Assembly: GCA_003858485.1 (NCBI GenBank)
Contig: RQYD01000002.1
Location: 62,001 to 126,000, forward strand
Direction: 5' to 3'
DNA: 64,000 nucleotides
DNA from: Clostridiales bacterium COT073_COT-073
GTDB lineage: Bacteria; Bacillota; Clostridia; Lachnospirales; Vallitaleaceae
The notes under the pieces were generated by a model, which saw only the letters and a list, made by a program, of their open reading frames with translations, made no database searches and had not been told where the DNA came from. Positions 25,012-34,504 of the stretch are shown here, in pieces. A program made the translations under genes and the position numbers. How positions within the stretch are numbered: the first letter of the stretch is position 1; each line of letters starts with the position of its first letter.

Positions 25012-27645
25012 TTATGGCATAGCACTGCCCAGGCGATGCAACAGCGCAATATATCCTTCCAGTTCGGATACAATAATATAATTGACCACCATAAAATCCG
25101 TAATTTTTTCCTGTCTGGCCAGGTGATAAATATTTCCCCGATAATGCCGGGGATCGACCAACACAATTTTATCAAAATATGGGGTCAGCCATGGCACCAG
25201 AGCATTGCTGTACGAATCCTTAACAATCATTAAGCAACGGCCATTAACCGGCTTTTCCGCCGAATAAATAGCCAGCGGAAAATCACCACCCAAAAATAAC
25301 CGATAATTGGCCGCCGAGCCTTTAGCATTAATCACGAATTGCCGGGCAGATGTAATCGTTCCATCTTCCTGATAACTATAATTTACAATTTGCGGCTCCT
25401 CTCCGGTATAGGTATAAAGCTCAACATTATCAGGGTTTTCAGCCACCGCTTTTGTTTTTTTCCGACCATATAAATAACCCAGAAATCCTTTTTTAGAACT
25501 AAGCTGATAATCCGATAACGGGCGAATGGCAAAATCTGCTTGTTTGGCAAAGGCTTTGGCCGCATAATATGCCCCTAATTGGGTCCAGTGATGATCTGAC
25601 CGAAAAAAAAGATATTCCTGCCGATGCGCATACATTACCGGAAAGGCTTTAATTCCCTGATACCGGGAATTCAGCTGAGAATAAATATAACCAATCGCCT
25701 TTCCCTGCGGATCGCTGTAATCCCGGTACATCTCTTCCCTCAGTCCAACTTGCGTAGGCACCAGTAAAGAATATAGCCTGACCTGCTCCGGCATTTTTCC
25801 GGCAAATTGATTGACTGCTTTGATATAATCGGCCACCTTCTTTTCATTAAAATGAAACAGCTCCAATATACTGTCCTCAGTCGGCAAAATAAAAAGCCCA
25901 CGCCACTGTGTTTTAAATTCGGAAAAATCAGGACTGACTTTAACAGCCTCTGCTCGATCTTCCGGATTTTTAACTTCTCCGGGCTTTTCTCCTGGTAATT
26001 GACCGGACTGTGACTCAGAGGTGATGGTATTTTTCCCGGTCAGCCAATTCGGCTTAAATTCAGTAACAGAGTTTTCTCCGATTGGTCGGTCCGGCCTTGA
26101 TTCAGGAAAAACGATGTTCTCTCCAACTGGTTGATCAGTCTTAGGTTCAGTAGCGGTATTTTCCCCGGTCAGCCAATCTGGATTGGTTTCAGTGACGGCA
26201 TTGGTTTGAGGGGAATGACTAACCGCCCCTCCTGCGGCAAAAGATATTTCAGAAGTCGGCACCGACACTGCTGGGTGCCTGGCTATTTTATCCAGATAAT
26301 CAATAAAGCCCTCCAGACCAGTGGCCATGATATAATCCAGCACCATAAAATCTGTAATTTCTTCTTTGACAGCCAGTTCATAAATATTTTCCTTAAAAAA
26401 GCGTGGATCAATGACAATAATTTTATCAAAACTATCAGTCAGCCACGGCACAAAAGCATTGGCGTAGGAATCCTTTATCACCATTAAATTACGGTTACTT
26501 CCAGGTACCGGATTTTCATAGACAGTCATCGGAAAATCTCCGCCCAAAAAAATGCCATAATTAACAGATTTAGTATCTATATTTAAATTAATTAAAGGAT
26601 GCAAAAAAGAAATTATTTCATAATCTTTTTTATTATCCGAATCATTTTTATCTGAGATATTTTCAACATCAGCGCTGCTGTCATCCTGATAAATATAATG
26701 CTTAACCATATCCTCTTTTGCCGGTAATATATAGGCATCAATCCGATCAGGATTCTGAGCCACTTTATCGACCTGATTATTATGATATAAATATCCTAAA
26801 AAATTATGAAAGGAGTGTTTTTCATATTGGTCAATTGCCGGAAAATCCAATTTGGCTGTTTCGGCAAAGGCCACAGCTGCCTGGTATGCACCAAGTTGAG
26901 TCCAGTGATGATCTGAGCGAAAATACAAATACTCTGCTTTTTGCTGATATAGCGGAGTAAAAGCATCAATCGTCTGATAGCGCTGATGTAGCTGCGAATA
27001 AATATATTCAATCGCCTTATTTTGCGGATCACTGAAGTCACGATACTGCTCATCAGTCAAGCCTATCTGAGTCGGTGCAATCAGGGAATACATCCGGATA
27101 TGATCTGGCATTTTTTCCGCCAGCTGATTTAATGCTGAAGCATATGCAGCAATTATATGCTCATCAAAATGATATAGCTCCATCAAAGTATCTTTAACTG
27201 CCATAATCGATAAATTTTGAGTTTGCGTTTTATATTCAGAATAATCCGGTGTCTGTTGTGGCAATGGCTTTTCTTCGATGATGGTCGGCATTTCCGGGTT
27301 GTGATCCTTTGCCGGCTCAGAATCTGCCGGTTGATTGACCAGGTTCATATTATTCCCCTTTTCCAGCGCCATAATTTCCGGCTGAATCCCCTTTAACTTA
27401 TCGTACACTGCCACCATTTCCAAAATCTTGTCACGCTGCGGAAAATGGTCATAGACATAAGACTCCAGATTCTTAAAAAAAGAGCCATTTAAATAATTCT
27501 CCGAAGTAAGCTCCGGAAATACCTGCAATCTCCGGTTTTCTCTGTCCGAAATTTCCGCTTGACTAAAAAAGGCAGTGATTGACAAAATGCAGCAAATCGC
27601 CAGCAAAATACTAAACACAATAGATGTTAATTGATTCTTTTTCAT
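25012..27645 (-). CDS. DHHW-family protein, internally duplicated (AlgJ/AlgX-like role)
   Basis: This 877-residue protein has one N-terminal membrane segment (about 7-29) and two similar halves. Each half has a YRDFSDPQ or YRDYSDPQ segment, then FRSDHHWTQLGAY (about residues 246 and 685), then FLGGDFP and MVIKDSYANA or MIVKDSYSNA. The halves are joined by a Pro/Glu-rich linker (about 480-590) built of roughly 14-residue units such as PDWLTGENT. DHHW proteins resemble the AlgJ/AlgX acetylesterase fold and travel with MBOAT acyltransferases. This one starts 10 bp after the MBOAT gene. Acylation of a cell-surface polymer outside the membrane is the likely job (inference). Confidence 0.85.
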   Translation of the reverse strand: MKKNQLTSIVFSILLAICCILSITAFFSQAEISDRENRRLQVFPELTSENYLNGSFFKNLESYVYDHFPQRDKILEMVAVYDKLKGIQPEIMALEKGNNMNLVNQPADSEPAKDHNPEMPTIIEEKPLPQQTPDYSEYKTQTQNLSIMAVKDTLMELYHFDEHIIAAYASALNQLAEKMPDHIRMYSLIAPTQIGLTDEQYRDFSDPQNKAIEYIYSQLHQRYQTIDAFTPLYQQKAEYLYFRSDHHWTQLGAYQAAVAFAETAKLDFPAIDQYEKHSFHNFLGYLYHNNQVDKVAQNPDRIDAYILPAKEDMVKHYIYQDDSSADVENISDKNDSDNKKDYEIISFLHPLINLNIDTKSVNYGIFLGGDFPMTVYENPVPGSNRNLMVIKDSYANAFVPWLTDSFDKIIVIDPRFFKENIYELAVKEEITDFMVLDYIMATGLEGFIDYLDKIARHPAVSVPTSEISFAAGGAVSHSPQTNAVTETNPDWLTGENTATEPKTDQPVGENIVFPESRPDRPIGENSVTEFKPNWLTGKNTITSESQSGQLPGEKPGEVKNPEDRAEAVKVSPDFSEFKTQWRGLFILPTEDSILELFHFNEKKVADYIKAVNQFAGKMPEQVRLYSLLVPTQVGLREEMYRDYSDPQGKAIGYIYSQLNSRYQGIKAFPVMYAHRQEYLFFRSDHHWTQLGAYYAAKAFAKQADFAIRPLSDYQLSSKKGFLGYLYGRKKTKAVAENPDNVELYTYTGEEPQIVNYSYQEDGTITSARQFVINAKGSAANYRLFLGGDFPLAIYSAEKPVNGRCLMIVKDSYSNALVPWLTPYFDKIVLVDPRHYRGNIYHLARQEKITDFMVVNYIIVSELEGYIALLHRLGSAMP

Positions 27646-27654
27646 GCTGCCTCC

Positions 27655-29052
27655 TTAAAAACGGAAATATAAAAACGGATTATAGGTTTGTCCGACCAGC
27701 AAGACTAAAGAAATAGCAAAAATCGCCAAAACAAATAAACTACCGGCGATATCCCTGGCCTTTTCAGTAGCAAACAGTCGCCCGGCCACCAGCTTTGGAT
27801 ATGGAGTTGAGCCAATAATGTAAATCGGCAGAATCCATAAGTTACTTAAAAACCAGGTTTGTCCATTTAAATCAATCCAGCGGTTTCCATCAAGTCCGAG
27901 CAAAGAGCGGGTAACTCTGCTTAAAAAACTGAGATCGGTGCAGTAAAAAATCACCCAACCATAAATAAATAAAAGAATTGTCACCAAATGTCCCAGAATT
28001 TTCCATTTTTCCCAATATTTTCCAAAAAAGCTCTTTTCTAAAATCAACAGCAGACCATAGTAAAGTCCCCATAAAATAAAATTCCAACTGGCTCCATGCC
28101 AAAGTCCGGTCAGCGCCCAAACTACAAAAATATTACGATATAAATGATGCCTGTTTCCGCCCAGCGGAATATACACATAATCCCGGAAAAAGCTGCTTAG
28201 GGAAATATGCCAGCGCCGCCAAAAATCGGTAATTGAGCGGGCGATATAGGGATAATTAAAGTTTTCTTTATAATCAAAGCCAAAAATTTTGCCAAGGCCA
28301 ATTGCCATATCAGAGTAACCGGCAAAATCATAATAAATCTGAAAAGTATAAAAAATCGCTCCCAGCCAGGCATTGGCTACTGGCAGATGACCACCGGCAA
28401 GGGCCGGACTAAGTAAAGCAGTAGCTGCTTTACCAGCATTATTGGCTAAAATAACTTTTTTGCCCATACCAACAGTAAAGCGCAAAGCCCCCTGCCAAAA
28501 CCCCTCCGTTGTTTCCTGCCGGTCCTCGATTTGAGCAGCAATATCGGCATAGCGAACGATCGGTCCGGCCACCAACTGCGGAAACATGGAAACATACATT
28601 AAATAATACAGGAAATTATGCTGGACTTTGGTTTTTCCCCGATAAACATCAAGGGTATAAGACAGCGACTGAAAAGTATAAAAAGAAATGCCAATCGGCA
28701 TTGGCCGATTCCAGGCCGGTATCTGAACGCCAGCCAGCTTAAAAATTTCACCGGCAAAAAAGCCGGAATATTTAAAAATCATCAAAATTCCCAAATCCAG
28801 TACCAGCGATAAAATCAATGGCCATTTCCGATATTTAGACTCCCCCAGCTTACCGATCCATTTACCGTTGATAAAATCAACTGCTGAGGTGAAAATCATA
28901 GCCAATACCCAAAGCGGCTCACCCCAGGCATAAAAAAGCAGTGATGCTGCCAACAACACATAGTTCCGCCATTTCCGAAACGGCAGCCCAAAATATAGTA
29001 ATAATACTGCCGGAAAAAATAATCCCAAAAATACAATTCCCGAAAAAACCAT
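27655..29052 (-). CDS. MBOAT-family O-acyltransferase (AlgI/DltB-like)
   Basis: A 465-residue polytopic membrane protein. It has YVYIPLGGNR and the catalytic-His segment LTGLWHGASWNFILWG, standard for AlgI-type MBOAT proteins. I choose the ATG at 29052, six bases after GGAG; the ATG at 29058 is too close to that site. It passes acyl groups from the cytoplasm across the membrane, and the DHHW partner then transfers them to a polymer (family model). The polymer is not identifiable from this window. It heads the MBOAT-DHHW-phosphoesterase run. Confidence 0.9.
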   Translation of the reverse strand: MVFSGIVFLGLFFPAVLLLYFGLPFRKWRNYVLLAASLLFYAWGEPLWVLAMIFTSAVDFINGKWIGKLGESKYRKWPLILSLVLDLGILMIFKYSGFFAGEIFKLAGVQIPAWNRPMPIGISFYTFQSLSYTLDVYRGKTKVQHNFLYYLMYVSMFPQLVAGPIVRYADIAAQIEDRQETTEGFWQGALRFTVGMGKKVILANNAGKAATALLSPALAGGHLPVANAWLGAIFYTFQIYYDFAGYSDMAIGLGKIFGFDYKENFNYPYIARSITDFWRRWHISLSSFFRDYVYIPLGGNRHHLYRNIFVVWALTGLWHGASWNFILWGLYYGLLLILEKSFFGKYWEKWKILGHLVTILLFIYGWVIFYCTDLSFLSRVTRSLLGLDGNRWIDLNGQTWFLSNLWILPIYIIGSTPYPKLVAGRLFATEKARDIAGSLFVLAIFAISLVLLVGQTYNPFLYFRF

Positions 29053-29388
29053 TGCCATCTCCTAATATGTTTAATTAATGTTTCTCAATGATTTCTCATT
29101 ATATCCAATTTCAAAAATGAAGTCAATGCTAAGTATTTTTCGGGATTGTTCTTCCCTTCCTCCGCTCTTTTTTCTACTGGAAAATCCCGGCAATTTATGG
29201 TATACTGACATACGGAAATGGATCGTAAATGTGGTTTATAAAGAAACAGGTTTGAAATGCTTATATTTCAGATCCTGCCTTTGCAGGAAGCCATATGATC
29301 GGTAACACCAATTGAAAATACTTCGTATTTTCAATTGCACTCATATTCCACGTGAAATAAGGCTCCTATAGAAAATGGCGAGGTAGCA
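29053..29388. other. Divergent intergenic region with a 29-bp hairpin
   Basis: This gap separates the divergent MBOAT and AraC-type genes. CAATTGAAAATAC (29309-29321) and GTATTTTCAATTG (29325-29337) form a perfect 13-bp stem with a TTC loop. A TATACT box lies near 29200 without a clear -35. The hairpin may be a regulator site, an RNA structure or a terminator for a lost gene. No coding sequence is supported. Confidence 0.5.
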
Positions 29389-30243
29389 ATGGGAATTTTA
29401 CAATATCAACTGGATAATTCAGTTCAAACAAAACATGATGCACGTTTGCTTTATGTATCGGCATCTACTTATGAAAATGATTGGCACAGTATTAAACATT
29501 CACATTATTTTTCCGAGCTTTTTTATGTCAAAAGCGGTGCCGGTGCCTTGATTATTGATGATCAAAAATTACCCGTTGCGGCTGATGATTTGGTCATTGT
29601 TAATCCTCATACCGAGCATACCGAAATTTCAATTGGGCCAAATCCTCTTAGTTATATTATTCTAGGAATTGAAGGTCTGCATTTTTTATTTCCACAGAAA
29701 AAGGACTATTATATTTATAATTGTGCAGCTTCTGCCCAGACCAATAAGCCGGATATCTTATATTTCTTTAATTTATTGCTTAATGAATTAACCAGCAAGG
29801 AGGATGGATATTTAGACATTTGTTCCAATGCACTTGATATTTTAATGGTTCAAATTCAAAGATTGACCAACACCACTATTACCGGTGAATTATCTTCACC
29901 GGCCGACAAAGATTTAGCTAAAGTTAAACGTTATATTGACTCACACTACCAGGATAATATTACTTTAGAATCATTGGCCAATATGATTCATTTAAATAAA
30001 TTCTATTTTTCACATTCTTTCAGTAAGTTTTATGGTGTTTCACCAATCAACTATTTAAACAATCGTCGAATCCAAGTCTGCAAGGAACTTTTACTTAGTT
30101 CTGATCATAAAATTTCGGAAATTGCAGAAATCGTTGGTTTTTCTTCAGAAAGTTATTTCTCGCAAAATTTCAAAAAAAATTGCGGCTTATCTGCCCGCGA
30201 GTATCGCAAAGCTAATAAACCGCCATATTCAGGAGATAAGTAA
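29389..30243 (+). CDS. AraC-family transcriptional regulator
   Basis: A 284-residue protein with an N-terminal cupin-like sensor (about 10-95, with HSHYFSELFYVKSG and VNPHTEH) and a C-terminal double helix-turn-helix (about 180-275, with NITLESLANMIHLNK and the ISEIAEIVGFSSESYFSQNF signature). The class binds sugars or small effectors and activates nearby genes. The divergent MBOAT/DHHW genes are natural candidates for control, but no binding sites are proven. It is convergent with purD, ending 45 bp from it. Confidence 0.88.
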   Translation: MGILQYQLDNSVQTKHDARLLYVSASTYENDWHSIKHSHYFSELFYVKSGAGALIIDDQKLPVAADDLVIVNPHTEHTEISIGPNPLSYIILGIEGLHFLFPQKKDYYIYNCAASAQTNKPDILYFFNLLLNELTSKEDGYLDICSNALDILMVQIQRLTNTTITGELSSPADKDLAKVKRYIDSHYQDNITLESLANMIHLNKFYFSHSFSKFYGVSPINYLNNRRIQVCKELLLSSDHKISEIAEIVGFSSESYFSQNFKKNCGLSAREYRKANKPPYSGDK

Positions 30244-30287
30244 ATCATTTAAAATTTACTTATACCAGGAAAGAATCAAAATATTCT

Positions 30288-31547
30288 TTAGTCCTCAATA
30301 TCTGCAATGTCACGCCGGAACCATTTGCCTTCAAAACAAATGGTTTCGGCGATTTGATATGCCTTTTTTCTGGCTGCTGCTCTGGTTTTACCTAAAGCTG
30401 CTGTCACCATCACTCTGCCACCGGCTGTCAGCAAGTGTTCCGCCGTTCCGACTGTGCCGCCATAAAAAATCATTTCATCCTTTAACTCATCCGCAATTTT
30501 TATTGCTTTTCCGGTTTCATAATCTTCCGGATAACCGGCCGCGGCCAAAACCACACCTACACAGGCCTCACTCGACCATTCCAGTTTAATTTCACTTAAT
30601 TTCTGCTGATAAACCGCCCATAAAACCTGAACCAGCGGTGTTTTTAATCGTGGCAGCAGTACTTCTGTTTCCGGGTCACCCAGACGAACATTAAACTCTA
30701 AAACCTTTACTCCAGTTTCCGTCAACATCAAACCAATAAATAAAATTCCCCGAAAATCCATATTTTCAGCCTGAATTCCTGCTAATACCGGATTCAAAAT
30801 CTGCTCCTTAATTTCCGCTTCAATTGCTTTGTCACTTAAAATCGGATTCGGCGAAAAGCATCCCATTCCACCCGTATTTAAGCCCTTATCTCCATCATAA
30901 GCCCTTTTATAATCTCTGGCACTTTCCATCGGCAAAATCGTATGACCATCAACAAAGCAAATCAAGGACGCTTCTATGCCACTGAGGAATTCTTCAAATA
31001 CCACTTTATCTCCGGCTGTTCCAAATTTTTTAGCCATCATAATTTGATTTAAGCCATCAACCGCCTCAGCTTCATTTTCAACAATCAGCACCCCTTTTCC
31101 GGCCGCCAAACCATCCGCCTTAATAACAAAAGGATATTTCCAATTTTCCAAAGCAGTTTGAGCAGCTTCTGCCGAACCATAAACTGCATAATCAGCAGTC
31201 GGAATTCTGTATTTTTTCATAAAATCTTTAGCAAATGCTTTGCTGCCTTCTAATTGTGCTGTTGCTTTATCCGGCCCGATAATGGCCAGGCCCCTTTGCC
31301 TGAAAATATCAACAATTCCTTCTACCAAAGGTTGTTCCGGTCCGACAATGGTTAAATCAATTTTATTTTTTTCAGCAAAATCAGCTACTGCTTCCTGATT
31401 TCCTGGTGAAATCGGTACATTTTCCGCAATTCTCGCTGTTCCACCATTTCCCGGCAGACAATATAATACCGCTTCTGGTTCATCCTGACGAAGTTTCCAT
31501 AAAATAGCACTTTCTCTGGCTCCATTTCCAATGACTAAATATTTCAT
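30288..31547 (-). CDS. purD: Phosphoribosylamine-glycine ligase
   Basis: A 419-residue ATP-grasp enzyme for step 2 of purine synthesis. N-terminal VIGNGARESAILWKL, the VGPEQPLVEGI loop, KADGLAAGKGVL in the ATP-binding fold and EFNVRLGDPETEVLLPRL all match PurD. It is the last gene of the purine cluster; a 220-bp gap from purH contains a small remnant frame. Confidence 0.95.
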   Translation of the reverse strand: MKYLVIGNGARESAILWKLRQDEPEAVLYCLPGNGGTARIAENVPISPGNQEAVADFAEKNKIDLTIVGPEQPLVEGIVDIFRQRGLAIIGPDKATAQLEGSKAFAKDFMKKYRIPTADYAVYGSAEAAQTALENWKYPFVIKADGLAAGKGVLIVENEAEAVDGLNQIMMAKKFGTAGDKVVFEEFLSGIEASLICFVDGHTILPMESARDYKRAYDGDKGLNTGGMGCFSPNPILSDKAIEAEIKEQILNPVLAGIQAENMDFRGILFIGLMLTETGVKVLEFNVRLGDPETEVLLPRLKTPLVQVLWAVYQQKLSEIKLEWSSEACVGVVLAAAGYPEDYETGKAIKIADELKDEMIFYGGTVGTAEHLLTAGGRVMVTAALGKTRAAARKKAYQIAETICFEGKWFRRDIADIED

Positions 31548-31643
31548 GATTTTCCTTTCGTTAGCACTTCAACTTTCTTACTTTTCTATTATTTTCAGCC
31601 AAGCAATATCAATACCGAAATTCAAAGTCCTTGAGCGAACAGA

Positions 31644-31730
31644 TTATTGCTCCGGACAAACAAATTGCTTTCCGTCAGCTGTTTTCATAAGTCCTGCCCA
31701 TAAATCTTCACTTTTTGGCAGTTGAATCAT
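31644..31730 (-). other. Possible 28-residue ORF or gene remnant between purH and purD
   Basis: An ATG at 31730 has GGGAG at a good distance. The peptide starts MIQLPKSEDLWAG and ends KQFVCPEQ. The same frame is open further upstream into the purH stop region, so it may be the tail of a lost gene. I recognise no family; low confidence. Confidence 0.25.
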
Positions 31731-31767
31731 TTGACACTCCCATTCCAGCAAATGATCAGAATAATCT

Positions 31768-33321
31768 TTAATGTCTGAAATGCCTGATTTCAGTAAATAT
31801 CATGGCAATATTATGACGATTACATAAATCGATGGAGTCCTGGTCATGGACCGATCCACCTGGTTGAATAATGGCGGTAATTCCCGCCTTGGCAGCTACC
31901 TCAACACAATCAGCAAACGGAAAAAAAGCATCAGAGGCCAAGACCGCACCATGAAGCACTTCTGCACCCAGAGCTTCCTGACAATGCTCAATCGCTTGTT
32001 CAGCAGCCCAAATTCGGTTGACTTGCCCGGTTCCAAGTCCTAGTGACTGGCCAGCTTTACCAATAGCAATACCATTACTTTTAACATATTTAGCCAATTT
32101 CCAGGTAAATTTCAAATCCTCCAATTCTTCAGCGGTTGGCTGTCTGTCGGTCACACACCGAAGTTTATCCGGCCACAGCAGCTCATCATCTTTTTCCTGA
32201 ATCAGTAAGCCGCCACTGACTTTACGAATATCATAATTTGGCTGATTCTTTTGAGCCAGCTCCGGCAGCTGCAAAAGCCGGATATTTTTTTTGGCTGATA
32301 AAATCGCAAATGCTTCCTGACTAAAACCGGGAGCCAGCACAATTTCAATAAAAATTTTATTAATTTCAGCAGCTGTTGCAGCATCAATTTCCCGGTTAGC
32401 AACAATAATTCCACCAAAAATGGATTTTGGGTCAGACGAATAAGCCTTTTGATAAGCCTCATAAATCGTTTCTGCTGTTCCTACTCCACAAGGGTTACTG
32501 TGTTTACAAGCCACCACGGTCGGCATCTCAAATTCTTTACATAACTCCAGCGCACCATTGGTATCATTAATATTATTATAGGACAGTTCTTTGCCATGAA
32601 GCTGCTCCGCTCCCGTTAAAAGTCCCTTTTCGGTTGTAATATCCTGATAATACGCTGCGGTTTGATGTGGATTTTCGCCATAACGCAAAGCCTGCTTTTT
32701 CTCAAAGGTCAAAGTTAAGGTTTCCGGATATTGACGATTGATTTTGGCATTTAAATATCCGGCAATTAAAGCATCATAATTAGCAGTATGGGTAAATACT
32801 TTTGCTGCCAGATAAAAATTAAATTCCGTTAATGCCTGGCCTTTCTCCCTTAAATGCTTGATTAATTCCTGATAATCGGCCGGGTCAACTACCACTGATA
32901 CATCCTGATAGTTTTTGGCAGCTGAGCGCAGCATGGTTGGGCCACCAATATCAATATTTTCAATGGCATCGGCCAATTCCACCCCCGGCTTTAAAATCGT
33001 TTGCTTAAATGGATATAAATTAACCACCACCACATCAATCGGCTTAATATTTAAGTCGTGAATTTGCTGCATATGCTCAGGATCAGCACGTCTGGCCAAT
33101 AATCCGGCATGAATATGCGGGTCTAAAGTTTTTACCCGGCCATCCAGACATTCCGGAAAACCGGTAACCGCTGAAACTTCAGTTACCTCAACGCCCTGTT
33201 CCATCAATGTTTTGGCTGTACCGCCAGTTGATAAAATTTCAAATCCCAACTCTTTTAAATCCGCTGCCAAGGCAGCAATTCCAGTTTTATCAGATACACT
33301 GATCAACGCTCTTCTTGCCAT
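31768..33321 (-). CDS. purH: AICAR transformylase / IMP cyclohydrolase
   Basis: A 517-residue bifunctional enzyme for the last two steps to IMP. The N-terminal cyclohydrolase domain has ISVSDKTGIAALA and STGGTAKTL; the C-terminal transformylase has RYGENPHQTA, ACKHSNPCGVGTA and QPGGSVHDQDSI. Length and order match other Firmicutes. A repeat element and a remnant frame lie between it and purN, so readthrough from the upstream genes must cross about 530 bp. Confidence 0.96.
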   Translation of the reverse strand: MARRALISVSDKTGIAALAADLKELGFEILSTGGTAKTLMEQGVEVTEVSAVTGFPECLDGRVKTLDPHIHAGLLARRADPEHMQQIHDLNIKPIDVVVVNLYPFKQTILKPGVELADAIENIDIGGPTMLRSAAKNYQDVSVVVDPADYQELIKHLREKGQALTEFNFYLAAKVFTHTANYDALIAGYLNAKINRQYPETLTLTFEKKQALRYGENPHQTAAYYQDITTEKGLLTGAEQLHGKELSYNNINDTNGALELCKEFEMPTVVACKHSNPCGVGTAETIYEAYQKAYSSDPKSIFGGIIVANREIDAATAAEINKIFIEIVLAPGFSQEAFAILSAKKNIRLLQLPELAQKNQPNYDIRKVSGGLLIQEKDDELLWPDKLRCVTDRQPTAEELEDLKFTWKLAKYVKSNGIAIGKAGQSLGLGTGQVNRIWAAEQAIEHCQEALGAEVLHGAVLASDAFFPFADCVEVAAKAGITAIIQPGGSVHDQDSIDLCNRHNIAMIFTEIRHFRH

Positions 33322-33365
33322 TTATCATTCCAACCTTTCTGCTTAATAATTTTATCCGCTTCCTG

Positions 33366-33509
33366 TCAATCAAGAGCCAGCCATTGCAATATTGATCTCT
33401 TTACTATGTCATGCCATGTTGCCATCGGCTTTGATTCCCACTCCTTTAACCAGGCCTCATTCAGCTTTTTGCCACTTTCCGTATCCGGTAACTTTGCTGG
33501 AAAAATATT
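33366..33509 (-). pseudogene. Possible C-terminal gene remnant between purN and purH
   Basis: An open stretch of 47 codons without an acceptable start ends at TGA (33366-33368). It contains NEAWLKEWESKPMATWHD and ends SILQWLALD, a composition that looks protein-like. No family recognised. It could be the tail of a gene lost when the region was rearranged, or chance. Confidence 0.2.
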
Positions 33510-33539
33510 TCAGACCCTATGAAATTTTTGAAGTATTAA

Positions 33540-33850
33540 CTCAATTTTCTCACAGGTTTTTGGGGCTCTAGCCCGCTCCAGGGAGCGGACACATGGCGGA
33601 ACACGCCTTTCGCCACTTACTTCGTAAGGTGGCTTGCGATTCGCACCGCTTTCGCACTTTTCTGCGAAAAGATGCTTTCGCGGCACACACCTTTCGCCAC
33701 TTACTTCGTAAGATGGCTTGCGATTCGCACCGCTTTCGCACTTTCTGCGAAAAGATGCTTTCGCGGCACACGCCTTTCGCCACTTACTTCGTAAGATGGC
33801 TTGCGGTTACACACCTCAAAAGGTTTTTTGGGGAATGTGGGAAAGTTGAG
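33540..33850. mobile_element. MITE-like element copy 6 (311 bp, expanded)
   Basis: Ends CTCAATTTTCTCAC and GTGGGAAAGTTGAG are flanked by GTATTAA and ATATTAA (6 of 7 equal). The hairpin module CCTTTCGCCACTTACTTCG starts at 33606, 33690 and 33773, so an 83-84 bp unit is tandemly repeated, which explains the length. The purN stop codon lies inside the right flank repeat. It lies inside the purine cluster. Confidence 0.85.
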
Positions 33851-33853
33851 ATA

Positions 33854-34504
33854 TTAATTAATATCCCTTAAAATATCACTCATGGCCACAATTTCATCCT
33901 CATCCTCTGCCTGAGTAGGTTTTAACTCGCGACATAGTTGACTTACCGCTTCCACAATCAATTTGTGTTCAATTTTTAAAACCTTCTTTTGTAAACTATC
34001 GGCGGTTTCTCCAGCATCTACTATGACTTTTTCCTGTAGCAAAATCGGTCCGGTATCCGTTCCTTCATCAACAAAGTGAACCGTTGCACCGCTTTCTTTA
34101 TCACCGGCAGCCAGTACTGACTGATGTACTTTTAATCCATAATAGCCTTTGCCTGAGTGTTTCGGCAAAAGCGACGGATGAATATTAATGATCTTATTTG
34201 GAAAAACATCAATCCATGGCTTTGTTAAAATTCTCAAATATCCGGCCAATACAATAAAATGAGCTTTGGCTTCAACTACCATGCGCAGCAGCGTCATATG
34301 ATATTCCTCTCGGTTCGGGTATTCACCGGGATCGACAAAAAAGGCCGGAATATCCGCTTTCTCCGCCCGGCTTAAAGCATATGCATCTTCCTTATCGGAT
34401 AATACCAAAACAATTTCACCCAAGCCTTTTTTATGTACTTCATCAATTAATGCCTGCAGGTTTGAACCATTGCCGGATACTAAAACTGCAAATTTTGTTA
34501 ACAT
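33854..34504 (-). CDS. purN: Phosphoribosylglycinamide formyltransferase
   Basis: A 216-residue folate-dependent enzyme for step 3 of purine synthesis. VLVSGNGSNLQALID at the N-terminus, the LAGYLRILTKPW region, NIHPSLLPKHSGKGYYG and the GATVHFVDEGTDTGPIL catalytic loop match PurN. It overlaps purM by 7 bp. The last codons touch the target repeat of element copy 6, so the present C-terminus may have been altered by that insertion. Confidence 0.95.
   Translation of the reverse strand: MLTKFAVLVSGNGSNLQALIDEVHKKGLGEIVLVLSDKEDAYALSRAEKADIPAFFVDPGEYPNREEYHMTLLRMVVEAKAHFIVLAGYLRILTKPWIDVFPNKIINIHPSLLPKHSGKGYYGLKVHQSVLAAGDKESGATVHFVDEGTDTGPILLQEKVIVDAGETADSLQKKVLKIEHKLIVEAVSQLCRELKPTQAEDEDEIVAMSDILRDIN

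Noticed and set aside
29078-29305. 75-codon plus-strand ORF before the AraC-type gene
   Set aside because: No ribosome site and no protein-like composition; it lies in a divergent promoter region.
33606-33791. Regularly spaced repeats that could be read as a CRISPR array
   Set aside because: Only two to three units of 83-84 bp made of nested hairpins inside an element with inverted termini; no unique spacers and no cas genes.
33568-33871. ORFs on both strands with SHRFRTF-type repeats
   Set aside because: They translate the tandem hairpin module of element copy 6 and have no start signals.
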